From IMG/VR virus record IMGVR_UViG_3300008954_000020, positions 38,579-102,578 of that record: a stretch of DNA of 64,000 bases. One strand, 5' to 3'. Each line of letters begins with the position of its first letter. Positions within the stretch are counted from its first letter, which is position 1. Both the position numbers and the translations under genes were made by a program. The stretch is from a virus. Below, in pieces: positions 16,451-27,057 of this stretch. The notes beneath the pieces were generated by a model. It was not told the DNA's origin. It did not search any database and saw only the letters and a program-made list of their open reading frames with translations.

Positions 16451-18391
16451 TTAGCCTGTTAACTCTGAGAAGTCCACGCCAGTACGGGTTGCAATGAAGT
16501 TAAGTTGAATGAAGTTAATTGAACGAGCAGGTTTCACATAAATGTCTGCAACAAACTCATTTCTATCTATAACCTCTCCAGTGTTGTTTGATTCGTCACA
16601 CACAACTTTGAAGTCGGTGATACCTCTTCGTCCTTGAATATCACGGAGGAAGGGTTCAACCATATTTCGGAATTGTGCTCGAGTGAATGAATCATTAAGT
16701 TCAAAGAGTTGGAATTTAGCAGCAGTTGCGATTGCCTTCTCAAGAACAATGAACAATCTACGAACATTAATTCGGTCGAATGCACTTGGTTTTACCTGAA
16801 GTGTTTTATCACCGAAGAGTACAACACCTTGGCCGGGGAAGGAAACAACTGGGTTGACTCCTTCTTTATAAAGTGCATCACGATGTGCTTTTCTTGGATT
16901 GAATGAAAGTCGTGTGATTCTCTTGATTTGTCCTCTGTTGAATCCAGCAGGGGAGAACCAAGGGTCAGCAACTTCATCAGTCCTTACACAAAGTCCTGCA
17001 ACATCACCATTAAGGGGAACATTGCGGAAAACATCGTTGTAACGGTCGAATTGATATTTGTAACCACTATCAAGAACAGCATACGAAGAACTTCTGTTCA
17101 GTGTCGTGTTTCGATATGTGATAACATTATCTTTTTGTGTGGTAGTGTTCAGAACATCAACAACATCTGATGACTGTGGTGAAAGGAATGCAACGCAATC
17201 TTTTCTCTTGTCGCAAACTTCGTCAATTAAGAATTGACCATTTGCGGCATTACCAGGCCCACCGAGTAGAAGTGAAACATCGACTGTTTCTGCATCTTTG
17301 AATAGGTCGTAACCTTGGTCAACATCAAGAATATCATTGTTAATTGCAGCTGCGCCGTTGTCATCCACACCACCAGCAAGTGCTGAATAGTCTGCTGTGT
17401 CATTCGTTCCGAACACACTTCCACCTGTCAGAGCAGAACCCCATGCGGTGTTGGTACTACCAACATGTCCACCCCAGTAGATGTACTTAGAAGCCTTGTT
17501 AAGTTTTTCTTTGTAGTAGTTGACTCCACCTTGGTCTGTTCGTGCATTTGATGCCTTAGACATAAATGGCCACGCTTCAAGAACGGTTCCTTCTGTACCA
17601 GACCACTTACCATCTGCATCATAGACAACTACATGAAGTTCATCGAGTGAAGTTGCATTGTTGTTCTTTGTTGACCAATCGGATGTGCCGGGAGCAGAGT
17701 CTACATTATTGTAGAATCCCCACTTGCGAGTTACAGTTGCGCCAGCAGTTAGTGCTTTTGTTAGTGCAGGAGTGATAGTTGCGGTCGCTCCATGTGCAGC
17801 AGACGAAAGAGCAGTAACTTTTACGGCATCATGTTCGCCTGTTGTAGCATCAACAATTACTAGAGCATCTCCAACCGACAGCGAGCCGGTCGAACCCAAC
17901 CCAAGGTGGAGTGATGTTGCACCGACTGATGCAGCTGCACATAAACCTTGAACACCCGAAAGTGAACTTGAGAATGCAGCAGAACTGTCACAGGTTGAAA
18001 CCTTTAGACTGTTTCCTAGAACGCCGGGATATTTAGCAACCCAATTGTTCGAAGTAAAGTTACTGATACTATCGTAGTGTTCATCGTTGTTGATTAATAG
18101 TCCTGCGGCATCACCAGCATTCTTTGCTGCTGCACCACATACACGGACTACTTGTAGATTATTTCCATAGGCAAGGAAATTTGCAGCGGTGAAGAAATAT
18201 TCGTATGTGTCATCATTTGGATCACCAAAGAGATCACGGAGATTTGCTTCACTATCCACAAGTATTCGTTGTTTGGCTGGCCCCCATTGGAATGCACCAG
18301 CAATACCGCCACTTGTAGTGGCCACTGCTGGGATTATGGTGGTCAGGTCAATTTCTTTTACATTTACGCCTGGGCTGACTTGGAATCCCAT
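16451..18391 (-). CDS. gp18: Contractile tail sheath protein gp18
   Basis: 646 residues (T4: 659). The N-terminus (VSPGVNVKEIDLTTIIPAV) and the C-terminal domain (RINVRRLFIVLEKAIATAAKFQLFELND, then FRNMVEPFLRDIQGRRGITDFKV) are diagnostic for the sheath family. The region from about residue 145 to 225 is a Ser/Ala/Gly-rich insert that should lie in the outer, variable domain. A TATAAATA element lies 46 bases upstream of the start. Confidence 0.95.
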   Translation of the reverse strand: MGFQVSPGVNVKEIDLTTIIPAVATTSGGIAGAFQWGPAKQRILVDSEANLRDLFGDPNDDTYEYFFTAANFLAYGNNLQVVRVCGAAAKNAGDAAGLLINNDEHYDSISNFTSNNWVAKYPGVLGNSLKVSTCDSSAAFSSSLSGVQGLCAAASVGATSLHLGLGSTGSLSVGDALVIVDATTGEHDAVKVTALSSAAHGATATITPALTKALTAGATVTRKWGFYNNVDSAPGTSDWSTKNNNATSLDELHVVVYDADGKWSGTEGTVLEAWPFMSKASNARTDQGGVNYYKEKLNKASKYIYWGGHVGSTNTAWGSALTGGSVFGTNDTADYSALAGGVDDNGAAAINNDILDVDQGYDLFKDAETVDVSLLLGGPGNAANGQFLIDEVCDKRKDCVAFLSPQSSDVVDVLNTTTQKDNVITYRNTTLNRSSSYAVLDSGYKYQFDRYNDVFRNVPLNGDVAGLCVRTDEVADPWFSPAGFNRGQIKRITRLSFNPRKAHRDALYKEGVNPVVSFPGQGVVLFGDKTLQVKPSAFDRINVRRLFIVLEKAIATAAKFQLFELNDSFTRAQFRNMVEPFLRDIQGRRGITDFKVVCDESNNTGEVIDRNEFVADIYVKPARSINFIQLNFIATRTGVDFSELTG

Positions 18392-18436
18392 ATTATCTCT
18401 CCTTAAAGTTAACTCGTCTGAGCGGGTGTTCAGAGA

Positions 18437-18444
18437 TATTTATA
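18437..18444 (-). promoter_or_regulatory. Late promoter before the tail sheath gene
   Basis: An exact TATAAATA on the minus strand in the 72-base gap between terminase and sheath. Transcription should begin near 18431, leaving a leader of about 40 bases. Confidence 0.75.
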
Positions 18445-18463
18445 ATTTGCAACAATTCGACAT

Positions 18464-20125
18464 TTACCATTTAAAGTCATGGTCACGATCATCATCTTTG
18501 CTGATACCATACCATGCATCTCCATCAATATCTATGGTCGGCCCATTTTCCATATTAATGCCATCATCTATAAACCCGAATGGAGTTAACTCATCTTCTA
18601 ATTTTTGTATTTTCTCTTGGAATAGATTCTTTCTTAAATCAAAGTTAGTTAAATCTTTAAAGTATGATTGGGTTGTTAACCACCCAAAAAGAACCAATGT
18701 CATCATTAAATCGTCATGATGTCCTTTTTCTGCCTCATATGAATTGGCTTTTGCTACAAAGGAAACCATTTCTTCGATTGTATCAAAATCTTCAATAATT
18801 ATTTTGTTTTCTTCTACCATAGATTTTATGATAGAACATCCCAGTCTCTTGACTGCTTTTGTGGTTCTGACGCCCAATTGACTTTGTGCAGAGCCAAATC
18901 CGCCGTCAAGAGTTTGACCTTTTCTTCCACGAACAGATGTAACAAGAATATTATCATATTCTAGGTCGTGATGTAAGATATCTGCAACTTGGGCTCCAAT
19001 ATCATTAATTTCAATAAGTGCATGTGCTGTATTGTATTTGTTTCCTACCATAAAGACAGCATTAGGCAAAACCATAGGAGACATTTTATTATTTTTGAAG
19101 GTACACACCACTCTATATGGAGTTTCGGTGATATCAACAACAACTATTGCATGATAATCAATTTCTTGTCCTCTTGAAACATCAACGCACATTACATATT
19201 GGTGGTCTTCTTTGGACTTTTCGTATATTTTAAGACCATCATCTGTTTTTTCAATTGGTGTCTTCCATGTTAGACACTTGAGTTTTTTGGGGTCAATAAG
19301 TGTTTGAGTACTACCAATGAAGTCACATTCAAATTCACATCGGAATTGTTCTTCGCTTGTATTGGCAATAGTTTGTTTCTTCCACTTTTCGTCCCGGCCG
19401 GGAACTTGATTCCAATGAACTTCTATCGGAATATATTCACTTCGTCCTTCTTCTGCATCAATCCACATCTTATAGAACATATTAAGTCCTTTAGGTGTTG
19501 ATACGATTAGAACTTTGGTGTCTTTACCAGATGAAATTGTAGGATAAACCGAACTGAAGAATTCTTCAGCAACACCTGGCGGAACATATGCAAATTCGTC
19601 AAGGAAAATCATATTGAACGAACCACCACGAACTGCACTAGATGAAGTCGCAGCAGCAATAACCTTGGAATGATTTTCTAATTCGATATTAGTTTTATTC
19701 CATTCTTCAATGCCCTGTTGCAACCATTTGGGTAGATGTTCATATGCAAGTTTGAGTCGGGTTAAAAGTTCCCGTGCAGTTGCAAGTTTATTAGCAAGAA
19801 TAGCAACATTCACTTCGGGATTAAATAAGATATAATGTAAAATGTATGCAACAACCGTTGTAGATTTGCCTGTTTGTCGGGGAAACTTGCAAATTACAAA
19901 TCTATTATCATGAACTTTTGATAATAAGTCTTCTTGGAAATCCCACGGTTCAAATTTTTGAAGCCCTTCATCAAGAGTAATAATTTTTACATATCTTTTA
20001 ATGAAGTATAATGGGTCGGCCGCACATTTTAAATATTCCTCAACCTGTTTTTTAGTGAATTCTTGAGGAACATTTGAAGCCTTTAAATTGTGGTTACCAA
20101 GATAAAGATTACTCTTGTTTGCCAT
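18464..20125 (-). CDS. gp17: Terminase large subunit gp17
   Basis: The ATPase and nuclease of the packaging motor. It has 553 residues (T4: 610). Walker A is FPRQTGKST at 81-89 and Walker B MIFLDEFAY with D176/E177. The C-terminal RNase H-like nuclease shows VMCVDVSRGQE, ALIEINDIG and KGHHDDLMMTL with its acidic residues. I start at the ATG at 20125, preceded by GAGG; it overlaps the small subunit by 17 bases. A TTG one codon earlier is a weak alternative. Confidence 0.95.
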   Translation of the reverse strand: MANKSNLYLGNHNLKASNVPQEFTKKQVEEYLKCAADPLYFIKRYVKIITLDEGLQKFEPWDFQEDLLSKVHDNRFVICKFPRQTGKSTTVVAYILHYILFNPEVNVAILANKLATARELLTRLKLAYEHLPKWLQQGIEEWNKTNIELENHSKVIAAATSSSAVRGGSFNMIFLDEFAYVPPGVAEEFFSSVYPTISSGKDTKVLIVSTPKGLNMFYKMWIDAEEGRSEYIPIEVHWNQVPGRDEKWKKQTIANTSEEQFRCEFECDFIGSTQTLIDPKKLKCLTWKTPIEKTDDGLKIYEKSKEDHQYVMCVDVSRGQEIDYHAIVVVDITETPYRVVCTFKNNKMSPMVLPNAVFMVGNKYNTAHALIEINDIGAQVADILHHDLEYDNILVTSVRGRKGQTLDGGFGSAQSQLGVRTTKAVKRLGCSIIKSMVEENKIIIEDFDTIEEMVSFVAKANSYEAEKGHHDDLMMTLVLFGWLTTQSYFKDLTNFDLRKNLFQEKIQKLEDELTPFGFIDDGINMENGPTIDIDGDAWYGISKDDDRDHDFKW

Positions 20126-20573
20126 CAACTACCTCTGCATCAATCATGTTGTGTTCTATTTGTTTAACATTTTGTTTTACCATATCTTGCAATTCTTTTG
20201 TCGAACCAACAAATAAGGTATTATTTGTGATGGTTCCTGCAAGTGGTGAATCGGGGTCTTGTTTTTTAATATCCTTCATCTTTTTATGAAGGTCAATTAA
20301 ATCTTTGTTTGCATCGGAAACACTTTTGATGAGTTGGGAAACAACTTCATATGCTCGTGGGGATTCTCCCTCCGATGCCACCCGAAGAATGCCATCGATT
20401 GCAACTTGTCCAGAGTCAATAATGTGATGAAGATTATCTCGAACATCGGTGTAATCCTTATTAAGTTCAGGTTCATAGGCTTTAATTGCCTTTGGTTCTG
20501 ACTGTTGGATTTCTTTTTCTTTATGTTCGATATTTAATGCTTCTGAAAGTTTTTCGTCTACGCTTTTACTCAT
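20109..20573 (-). CDS. gp16: Terminase small subunit gp16
   Basis: Recognises DNA and stimulates gp17. It has 154 residues (T4: 164). The central block DVRDNLHHIIDSGQVAIDGIL followed by GESPRAYEVVSQLIKSV is the conserved oligomerisation helix pair of T4-like small terminases. It overlaps gp15 by 4 bases and gp17 by 17 bases, so the three are coupled. Confidence 0.9.
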   Translation of the reverse strand: MSKSVDEKLSEALNIEHKEKEIQQSEPKAIKAYEPELNKDYTDVRDNLHHIIDSGQVAIDGILRVASEGESPRAYEVVSQLIKSVSDANKDLIDLHKKMKDIKKQDPDSPLAGTITNNTLFVGSTKELQDMVKQNVKQIEHNMIDAEVVDGKQE

Positions 20574-21403
20574 GCTAATGTGTTACCTGCTGAATCAATT
20601 CCGTCTGTTCCCGTCATACCATGTACACGGGTTGTTATTGTATAATCATAATCACTACCATATGTAGCGCCTGCTGGATTGGGTGTAATATCAATTCGTG
20701 ATAGAGCACCCGTAAGTCCACTGAAAGTAGAATCTAGAGTATTGTCATATTGAACAGTGATAGCCGTCTTGATAACACCAGATGTCTTGACTGGACTGTA
20801 CATGTAAGACCTTGCAACAAATTCAAGATTCCACATAACAGACCGAATATCATCAAATGCTCCCTCATAATCGGATTCTACACTTGTACTTTGTAAAACA
20901 ATTGGAACATCTACTTTTTGATGAAGGTCATCTACGAGATTTAAATTAACTGTAAATTCTGGTGTAAAGTATGGTGCAATCTGTTCTAATATCTGTAGTC
21001 CATCATCCACAGTTTCAGTCATAATATACAGACCAAAGTTTAAATTGTATGGAACAGAAGAATAATTTGATTTTACTTGGGCAGTAGTGAGTGATGAATT
21101 ATAGGACTTGAGCCGATTAAGTGTATTAATTTTTCTAGCAGTATCATACTCAACTGATGATAATTCAAATCCGATTCGAGGAAGCGTCATACTCACATCT
21201 GTTTTATCTGGATTGGATAAACGGTAGTCTTCCCTTAATCTACGAATGAACTTTGCTTGGTTTCCATAGGATATTGGAACCTTAATTTGTTTGATTTCAA
21301 CTCCGGCTGAATTTTTACGAGATACCTTGATGTTGTTGAATAATGATCCAAAAGCAATTACAGTATTACGAATACTCTTGTTGTAAAAATGGTCGCCAAA
21401 CAT
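20570..21403 (-). CDS. gp15: Tail sheath stabiliser / tail completion protein gp15
   Basis: Caps the head-proximal end of the tail and joins it to the neck. It has 277 residues (T4: 272). The start MFGDHFYNKSIRNTVIAFGSLFNNI and the segments KVPISYGNQAKFIRRL and PYNLNFGLYIMT are typical. Its ATG overlaps the gp14 stop by one base (TAATG). Confidence 0.92.
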   Translation of the reverse strand: MFGDHFYNKSIRNTVIAFGSLFNNIKVSRKNSAGVEIKQIKVPISYGNQAKFIRRLREDYRLSNPDKTDVSMTLPRIGFELSSVEYDTARKINTLNRLKSYNSSLTTAQVKSNYSSVPYNLNFGLYIMTETVDDGLQILEQIAPYFTPEFTVNLNLVDDLHQKVDVPIVLQSTSVESDYEGAFDDIRSVMWNLEFVARSYMYSPVKTSGVIKTAITVQYDNTLDSTFSGLTGALSRIDITPNPAGATYGSDYDYTITTRVHGMTGTDGIDSAGNTLA

Positions 21404-22053
21404 TACTTATAATCACCTTCTGAGAATGGGTCGTTTTCTGTGAAGTCAAATATACCATCACCGAGTGTTTCAATAGTAGTATTATCTGCAAACGGGTCGG
21501 ATGGAATTGTTATACCACCTGTGACAGAATCAACTTGGTCAGTTGTTAATGAGTCAACACGGTCATCTCCCGTGTCAAAGTCTTCGTGGGAGTATCGGAA
21601 GAGGTCACATGTAAGTTCATAGGTGTATAGTTTGCCGGCTTGATAGAATGGATTTTCTGTTTCGACATATTTTATTTCGAATAATCCATTGGTTAATGGG
21701 AAATGAATCAAATCACCCTCCCTTGGATATGTTATATCAGAAAGGTGTGCAAACTCCTCTGTGAATCGTTTCTTTGATACAACAACACTCATTGAATCGT
21801 TGATTTGAAAACCCAGTTTGGTGATTATATCACCCTCACCCTCGAATCCGTCTACATTAGATACATACATTTCAATTTCGACAGCATGTTCGAATTTCGA
21901 GATAGTGTCTTCACCGAAAAGAGTATCTTCGTTGACTAGAGTTCTTGGGATATAAAGAAAATCGAAACCATGTACCTTTATTGATTCTATTACAAGGTCT
22001 TCAATAAGATTTTGGTCAACCGATTCTCTCTTGAAGTGTGGATTTGTTGACAT
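21403..22053 (-). CDS. gp14: Neck protein gp14
   Basis: With gp13 it forms the collar that closes the filled head and receives the tail. It has 216 residues (T4: 256). Recognisable are LVIESIKVHGFDFLYIPRTLVNEDTLFGED near residue 20, DIITKLGFQIND and the Glu/Phe-rich end. It is separated from gp13 by the long fibre gene, whereas in T4 the two genes are adjacent. Confidence 0.87.
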   Translation of the reverse strand: MSTNPHFKRESVDQNLIEDLVIESIKVHGFDFLYIPRTLVNEDTLFGEDTISKFEHAVEIEMYVSNVDGFEGEGDIITKLGFQINDSMSVVVSKKRFTEEFAHLSDITYPREGDLIHFPLTNGLFEIKYVETENPFYQAGKLYTYELTCDLFRYSHEDFDTGDDRVDSLTTDQVDSVTGGITIPSDPFADNTTIETLGDGIFDFTENDPFSEGDYK

Positions 22054-22060
22054 TATTAAT

Positions 22061-25000
22061 CTACCTCAATACTTGAGCAGTGATATATCCACCCTTGTTG
22101 AACTTTGCTGAATGATTCGTTGATCTCAGTCTGAAACGCTTTGGTTGAGTAGTATTTCGGCGGTATATGCCTTCGAATTTACATTGTTGCATATTTGCTT
22201 CAGTTGTATCCTTGAACCATCTATTCGACATCTCGATAGGCCTGCCCAGTTTTACAGTAAGCTCATCAGACCATCTGTTTCCTGCCGATTCATGAGCGTA
22301 TTGCAGTTGACGAATAGTGAAATGTCCAACAGCGCCCATGTAATCGTTTTGTGTATCGTGATCTTTCTGGTAGTTGACGTCCCCAACACCACCGAAGCCA
22401 CCGTTCACATAGATCCCATTGTATGTGGCCATGCAAGGAATTCCGTAATTACTCATATTGCTGAAATCAACCACTCTCAATTGCCTACTGCCATGTGCAT
22501 AGTCATGATTGTTGCACCAGAAGAGTCCAGAATATCGATTGGCGCCAAAGTCTGATGTATGGACACCGTTGTCGTAGTAAGTGAAACCAGCATACCACCC
22601 CTTAGTGGTGTTCAGGCCAAGACCGTTCCAATCAATTCGTATATCATTTGCGCCGAGATCGATTACATCTTCCAAATCGACATCAAGCGTTGTGCCACTC
22701 CTGCTGACTCGTTCTTCCACATAAAAGACATCCGCACCAGCACGCCAATTTCCACCCTTACCACATTTAATTCCTTTGAAAGTGCCTACGGTTTGGCCAT
22801 TGTAATTTGTAGCGCTGGAACCAAGGTCGAGATACCTGATATTATCCAAACGGACATCAACATCACCAAGGCCACTATCGGGATAACCGTCAAGGAGAAT
22901 TAGATTGTCCTTGATCTCGCAATAGGGGCCCCAGCCACTCGCAACCCCACTGGCATATCGCAAGACCAGGCCGCTGCCGGAAAAATATATTGCGCCGGGA
23001 TTGGTGGCAGGGTCTTTCGAACGAATTGTGTCATTTGATCCTTGCCCAATTGTAAGGGCTTCACAAGTTACCATTTGCGTTGCCCATAAATTCTCTGCGG
23101 CTAAGTTTCCGTAACAATTTACTTTATACCCAGCATCTGGATTTCCGCCGATACCAACATTACCGATGCCGTCAATGATCATTCTGGTTTTTGCGCCCGC
23201 ATCATAACTATTTGTAGTAGCAAAGGCCATTTTACTGCCGTATCCAACATCCGTAGCTACATAAATCCCCGCACTAGCCCTATTGTCCGAATCTTGAGCA
23301 CCGAATGTAATTGCACCGCCTCGGCCCGCAAGGTCGGTTGAACCTCTTACATCCAAGTGCAACATGCCTTTGATGTTGCCGATGTTTGTGACGAAATGGT
23401 TCGAACCATCAGTCCAACTATTCGCACCGTCATCGGGGTCTTCTGACCAGAGGTGAAGAAGACATCCGGCCGCATTGTGAGTCGTTCCGTGTCCCGGCCC
23501 CATTGCAATCTGTCCATCAGCTCCGACAGACATATGAACGACATCTTCGTTTTCACTTGCGACTCTGAAATATCCATCAGTTCGCACTGCAATTTTGTCT
23601 TCACTCGCTAGAATTAGCGATCTATTAGTACCATCAGTGAACTCCACAAAACCATAATCATATATTCCTGCGCCATCAAAGTTCATTGATATGTGGGGAG
23701 CCGTGCCAGAGGGCTTTATCATAAGTGGCGCATCAGGAGCATCAGTTGTACCAATGGATACACCTTGATTTTCTTCTGTACAAAGAAAAGTATCCCCCGA
23801 AATTCGACATTCACCATTAACATCTAATAGATAATCAGCATATCGTTTATTGATTCCTACATAACCAGTTAATTTCTGAATAGAGATGTCACTAGTCGCA
23901 TGAGGATTCTCACCACTTCGTGCAGTGATATACATATACTCCATATTTTCACTGCCAGACCCATAGGCACCCAACACTCCCAACGAATCCAATACGCCTT
24001 GATCCCCCACAAATACACCATTACTATTCGTCCCTGCAATAGCAAATCCACGGGCCCACCCGCCAGTCGTGTAAGATGGTGCAGTTACAATACCATAATC
24101 ACTTATCATGGATATAGAAGAGAAGCCCTCGACTCTAATGGGCCCTTGAAAGGTTTGGGCGGATGTTTCTGTCAGATATGCAATTCCAGACGGTAAGAGA
24201 TCACTGTCCCAATCGGTTGATCCATCAGCATTAATTATGGCAATAAGTTGATTTGCTGTTAATTGAGCCGGAGCAGAAGAAGAACCAGCACCAAGACCGA
24301 GAATTCGGTTGGGGAAAATATCTGCCATCATTTCATGAGTAAATGCTTGGGCAGTAAATGCACCACCACCACTAGGAACCATCAAAACATCATTACCAGC
24401 AGTTGTGCCTGTGGTAACATCTGTAATATCGTTTAATACGAGAGATGCAGTAACCGATGACTGTGGAATGAATCCAAATTCTTGGTTTGTGCCATCACCA
24501 AATCGAATCATAACATGACCCGATGCACCGTGTTGTCCCGACATGAGGTTCATTGCAGAAAGTCCTACTGCACCATCGGCAAGTTCATATGATCGAACCG
24601 AACCATCTTCAATTTCTGTATAACCAATACCGCCTGTTTTGATTGAAACTGCACCAGAGGAAGTACTAAACATATTGGAATTAAAACTAGCAATACCCTT
24701 ATTGGAAGTCGTAGCTTCTTCACCCGAAAAGCTAACTTTATTGGACGAAACTGTTGTGCTAATCCCATCGGCACCTTCGAATGTTATTGTTTGACCAAGT
24801 GATACTGCATCGGTCGTACTGCCGTCGTATATATTAATTCCATCGTTTGCTATTTTTGCGTTTGTAACTGCATCATCTGGAATTTTTACAGTTGTAACTG
24901 CATCGTCTTGAATTTTTGCAGTTATTACGGAATCTGTTGCAAGTTTAGCAGCAACAACACCAACATCTTTGAGTCGAAGAGCATTACCACTAATTTCAAG

Positions 25001-26302
25001 TCCTGTACCATCTACATTAACTTGAAGGGTGTGGTCACCACCAAGTGTAACACCTGCACCATCCATTAATGCGCCGCCACCAGAAGAATATGTTAGTCCC
25101 GAACCCACAGGGGTTGCAAGTGTGATTCCACCAGCATTGGCCAACATGGCGTTTGTTACTTTTCCAGCGCCAATTGCCACAACACCTGTGTTATTGATAG
25201 TAATATCACCACTAATCACTCGGTTTGTAAAGGAATCATCACCACCATGGCCAATAAACATATGGCCATCGAGAATTGGTAAATTCAAACTCATTTCTTC
25301 GAGTCCGGCAATACCAGTTGCACCTGTACCAATTTCTGTGACATTCAGCCACGCCCATGTCTTGTTATCTCCAACACCTGTTCCCGTAATGCCAAGAATA
25401 TTACTAGTACCAACACCCGGCGAACCGAGAATCTCGCCGCCGATGAGTACACCACCACAAGCGCCTCGCTGTCCGAAAGACAAGCTTGGAATATTTAATC
25501 CTTCCATGAAGAATGCTGTCGATCCATCATGGAACATAATTCCTGTGTGTCCAGCAGGTGTGCCGGCAATATCAGCAATATTGATAACTCTATTAAGGAA
25601 TTTTAATGTACCATCGCCTTTTGGGCCAATCACCCAATTTTCGACTCCTGTTGTAAGTCCTTTAAGTTCAGCAGTTCCTATTTTATCGTCACTGATGGTG
25701 AGCGCACCAGTCTTAGAAATAGTTGCATCACCACTTATGGCAACATTTTCGAATCTACTATCAGAATTATCATAAACTAAAATATTTGCATCAGCCGCTG
25801 AAGATATAGTAACATCTCCAAGGTGTGATAACACTGGTTCAATAAAGTTTAATCCGCCATCATTGTTGAATAGAATATGACCAGACGAACCATGTGTTGC
25901 AACATTTAGATTTGTAATACCGACTACATCAACGGACAGAGTAACAACACCACCTGTTCCTACTGTTGCGTGTCCTGTGATTGGTTGTGAGTGATATTTG
26001 TCAGTTGCATCATTGTAGACCATCATGTGGCCTGCTGCGGCCCCCACTCTTGTAACATCTTCTAAATCTTCAAGATTGGCATTGAACTGCAATTGAAGAT
26101 TAGTACGATCATTTCCACTCTCATCAGTTGCAACAAAAGTAATTGAATCCCCTGAGGCACCATCAGCATGTTTGAAGTTAATACCACCACGAAGTGTTGC
26201 ACCTGCAATGGTAGTTCCTTCTAATTCTAGGAATTGGATAATGTTCGGAATAATCATTGCTTCCGAAACACGGTTGAGATAGTTGATATTGGGATCGCTC
26301 AT
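22061..26302 (-). CDS. Large tail- or neck-fibre protein (1413 residues)
   Basis: A Gly/Ser/Thr/Asp-rich beta-structured protein. The N-terminal 60 residues should anchor it. A long middle region repeats short motifs such as KIPDDAVTNAKIANDG and LGDVTISSAADANILVYDNSD, as in trimeric phage fibres. The C-terminal third has a different, Trp/Tyr-rich composition (SGLFWCNNHDYAHGSRQLRVVDFSNMSNYG) that may be the receptor-binding head. Between gp13 and gp14 it lies near where T4 keeps wac (whisker fibritin), so a neck fibre is possible. No chaperone or enzymatic motif is evident. Confidence 0.7.
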   Translation of the reverse strand: MSDPNINYLNRVSEAMIIPNIIQFLELEGTTIAGATLRGGINFKHADGASGDSITFVATDESGNDRTNLQLQFNANLEDLEDVTRVGAAAGHMMVYNDATDKYHSQPITGHATVGTGGVVTLSVDVVGITNLNVATHGSSGHILFNNDGGLNFIEPVLSHLGDVTISSAADANILVYDNSDSRFENVAISGDATISKTGALTISDDKIGTAELKGLTTGVENWVIGPKGDGTLKFLNRVINIADIAGTPAGHTGIMFHDGSTAFFMEGLNIPSLSFGQRGACGGVLIGGEILGSPGVGTSNILGITGTGVGDNKTWAWLNVTEIGTGATGIAGLEEMSLNLPILDGHMFIGHGGDDSFTNRVISGDITINNTGVVAIGAGKVTNAMLANAGGITLATPVGSGLTYSSGGGALMDGAGVTLGGDHTLQVNVDGTGLEISGNALRLKDVGVVAAKLATDSVITAKIQDDAVTTVKIPDDAVTNAKIANDGINIYDGSTTDAVSLGQTITFEGADGISTTVSSNKVSFSGEEATTSNKGIASFNSNMFSTSSGAVSIKTGGIGYTEIEDGSVRSYELADGAVGLSAMNLMSGQHGASGHVMIRFGDGTNQEFGFIPQSSVTASLVLNDITDVTTGTTAGNDVLMVPSGGGAFTAQAFTHEMMADIFPNRILGLGAGSSSAPAQLTANQLIAIINADGSTDWDSDLLPSGIAYLTETSAQTFQGPIRVEGFSSISMISDYGIVTAPSYTTGGWARGFAIAGTNSNGVFVGDQGVLDSLGVLGAYGSGSENMEYMYITARSGENPHATSDISIQKLTGYVGINKRYADYLLDVNGECRISGDTFLCTEENQGVSIGTTDAPDAPLMIKPSGTAPHISMNFDGAGIYDYGFVEFTDGTNRSLILASEDKIAVRTDGYFRVASENEDVVHMSVGADGQIAMGPGHGTTHNAAGCLLHLWSEDPDDGANSWTDGSNHFVTNIGNIKGMLHLDVRGSTDLAGRGGAITFGAQDSDNRASAGIYVATDVGYGSKMAFATTNSYDAGAKTRMIIDGIGNVGIGGNPDAGYKVNCYGNLAAENLWATQMVTCEALTIGQGSNDTIRSKDPATNPGAIYFSGSGLVLRYASGVASGWGPYCEIKDNLILLDGYPDSGLGDVDVRLDNIRYLDLGSSATNYNGQTVGTFKGIKCGKGGNWRAGADVFYVEERVSRSGTTLDVDLEDVIDLGANDIRIDWNGLGLNTTKGWYAGFTYYDNGVHTSDFGANRYSGLFWCNNHDYAHGSRQLRVVDFSNMSNYGIPCMATYNGIYVNGGFGGVGDVNYQKDHDTQNDYMGAVGHFTIRQLQYAHESAGNRWSDELTVKLGRPIEMSNRWFKDTTEANMQQCKFEGIYRRNTTQPKRFRLRSTNHSAKFNKGGYITAQVLR

Positions 26303-26314
26303 TGTAGTTCCTTA

Positions 26315-27052
26315 TTATCCTGTCATGAAGGCTGGGGGTTCTTCATATTTATCAAGAATTTCTTCTTCAATTCGATTTATTTCTTCAGTTCCATCATCAT
26401 AAAGTTGTCTACCATTAAATTCAACGCCGCCGGGCAATTGAACACCTGTAAACTTCAACAGGTTTTGTCCCCATTGCTGTTTAAATTGTGCTACCACATA
26501 TTTCTTTAATAAAATACTATCGTATATTTCCGTCCAAGTTTCGGGGTCTAAAACTGTGTACGCTTCTGCAACAAGATATTCATCTACAGAAATTTCTTCA
26601 CTCCAGTTCATATCAACATGAAGACGATTTGTTACTCGATTGAAACGAATTTGTCGTTCACCCTGCAACATTTGAGAAACCATATTCATGTGTCTTTTGT
26701 AAATATCATATTCGATAAATGTTGATGAACTGAATGAATAAAAATCGTTTAATGCCGATTGATATCTAACATCAAACATATTTATTGTTCCTTGATTAAA
26801 ATGGAACAATTTAACAATAGCGGCTATGCTATCTGATACAGTAATATACTGGTTATCGATATCATCTTGAGTAACTTTGTGGTTAAGATATGTTTTTTCA
26901 ATTCCATCAAAGTGATATTCACCGAAGAATTGAAGTGCTTCATCCAAACGATCTTCTAGTTGAGAATCTTCGACATTGATATCGACAACAGGAGCACCTA
27001 GTTTCCTAAGTGCATATTGTTTTAAATTCTCTCTTGATGAAGGTCTGGCCAT
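26315..27052 (-). CDS. gp13: Neck protein gp13
   Basis: The head-completion collar subunit. It has 245 residues (T4: 309). The start RPSSRENLKQYALRKLGAP, then VVDINVEDSQLEDRLDEALQFF and EYHFDGIEKTYL, is the standard gp13 N-terminus; VLDPETWTEIYDS is typical of the second half. Its AGGAG ribosome site lies within one arm of a long mRNA hairpin (27058-27098), which suggests coupling to the upstream gene. Confidence 0.9.
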   Translation of the reverse strand: MARPSSRENLKQYALRKLGAPVVDINVEDSQLEDRLDEALQFFGEYHFDGIEKTYLNHKVTQDDIDNQYITVSDSIAAIVKLFHFNQGTINMFDVRYQSALNDFYSFSSSTFIEYDIYKRHMNMVSQMLQGERQIRFNRVTNRLHVDMNWSEEISVDEYLVAEAYTVLDPETWTEIYDSILLKKYVVAQFKQQWGQNLLKFTGVQLPGGVEFNGRQLYDDGTEEINRIEEEILDKYEEPPAFMTG

Positions 27053-27057
27053 GTTTT

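Noticed and set aside
25029-25775. 248-codon plus-strand frame inside the 1413-residue fibre
   Set aside because: Antisense, Pro/Val/Ile-rich low-complexity product that results from Gly/Thr/Asn codons of the fibre; no ribosome site.
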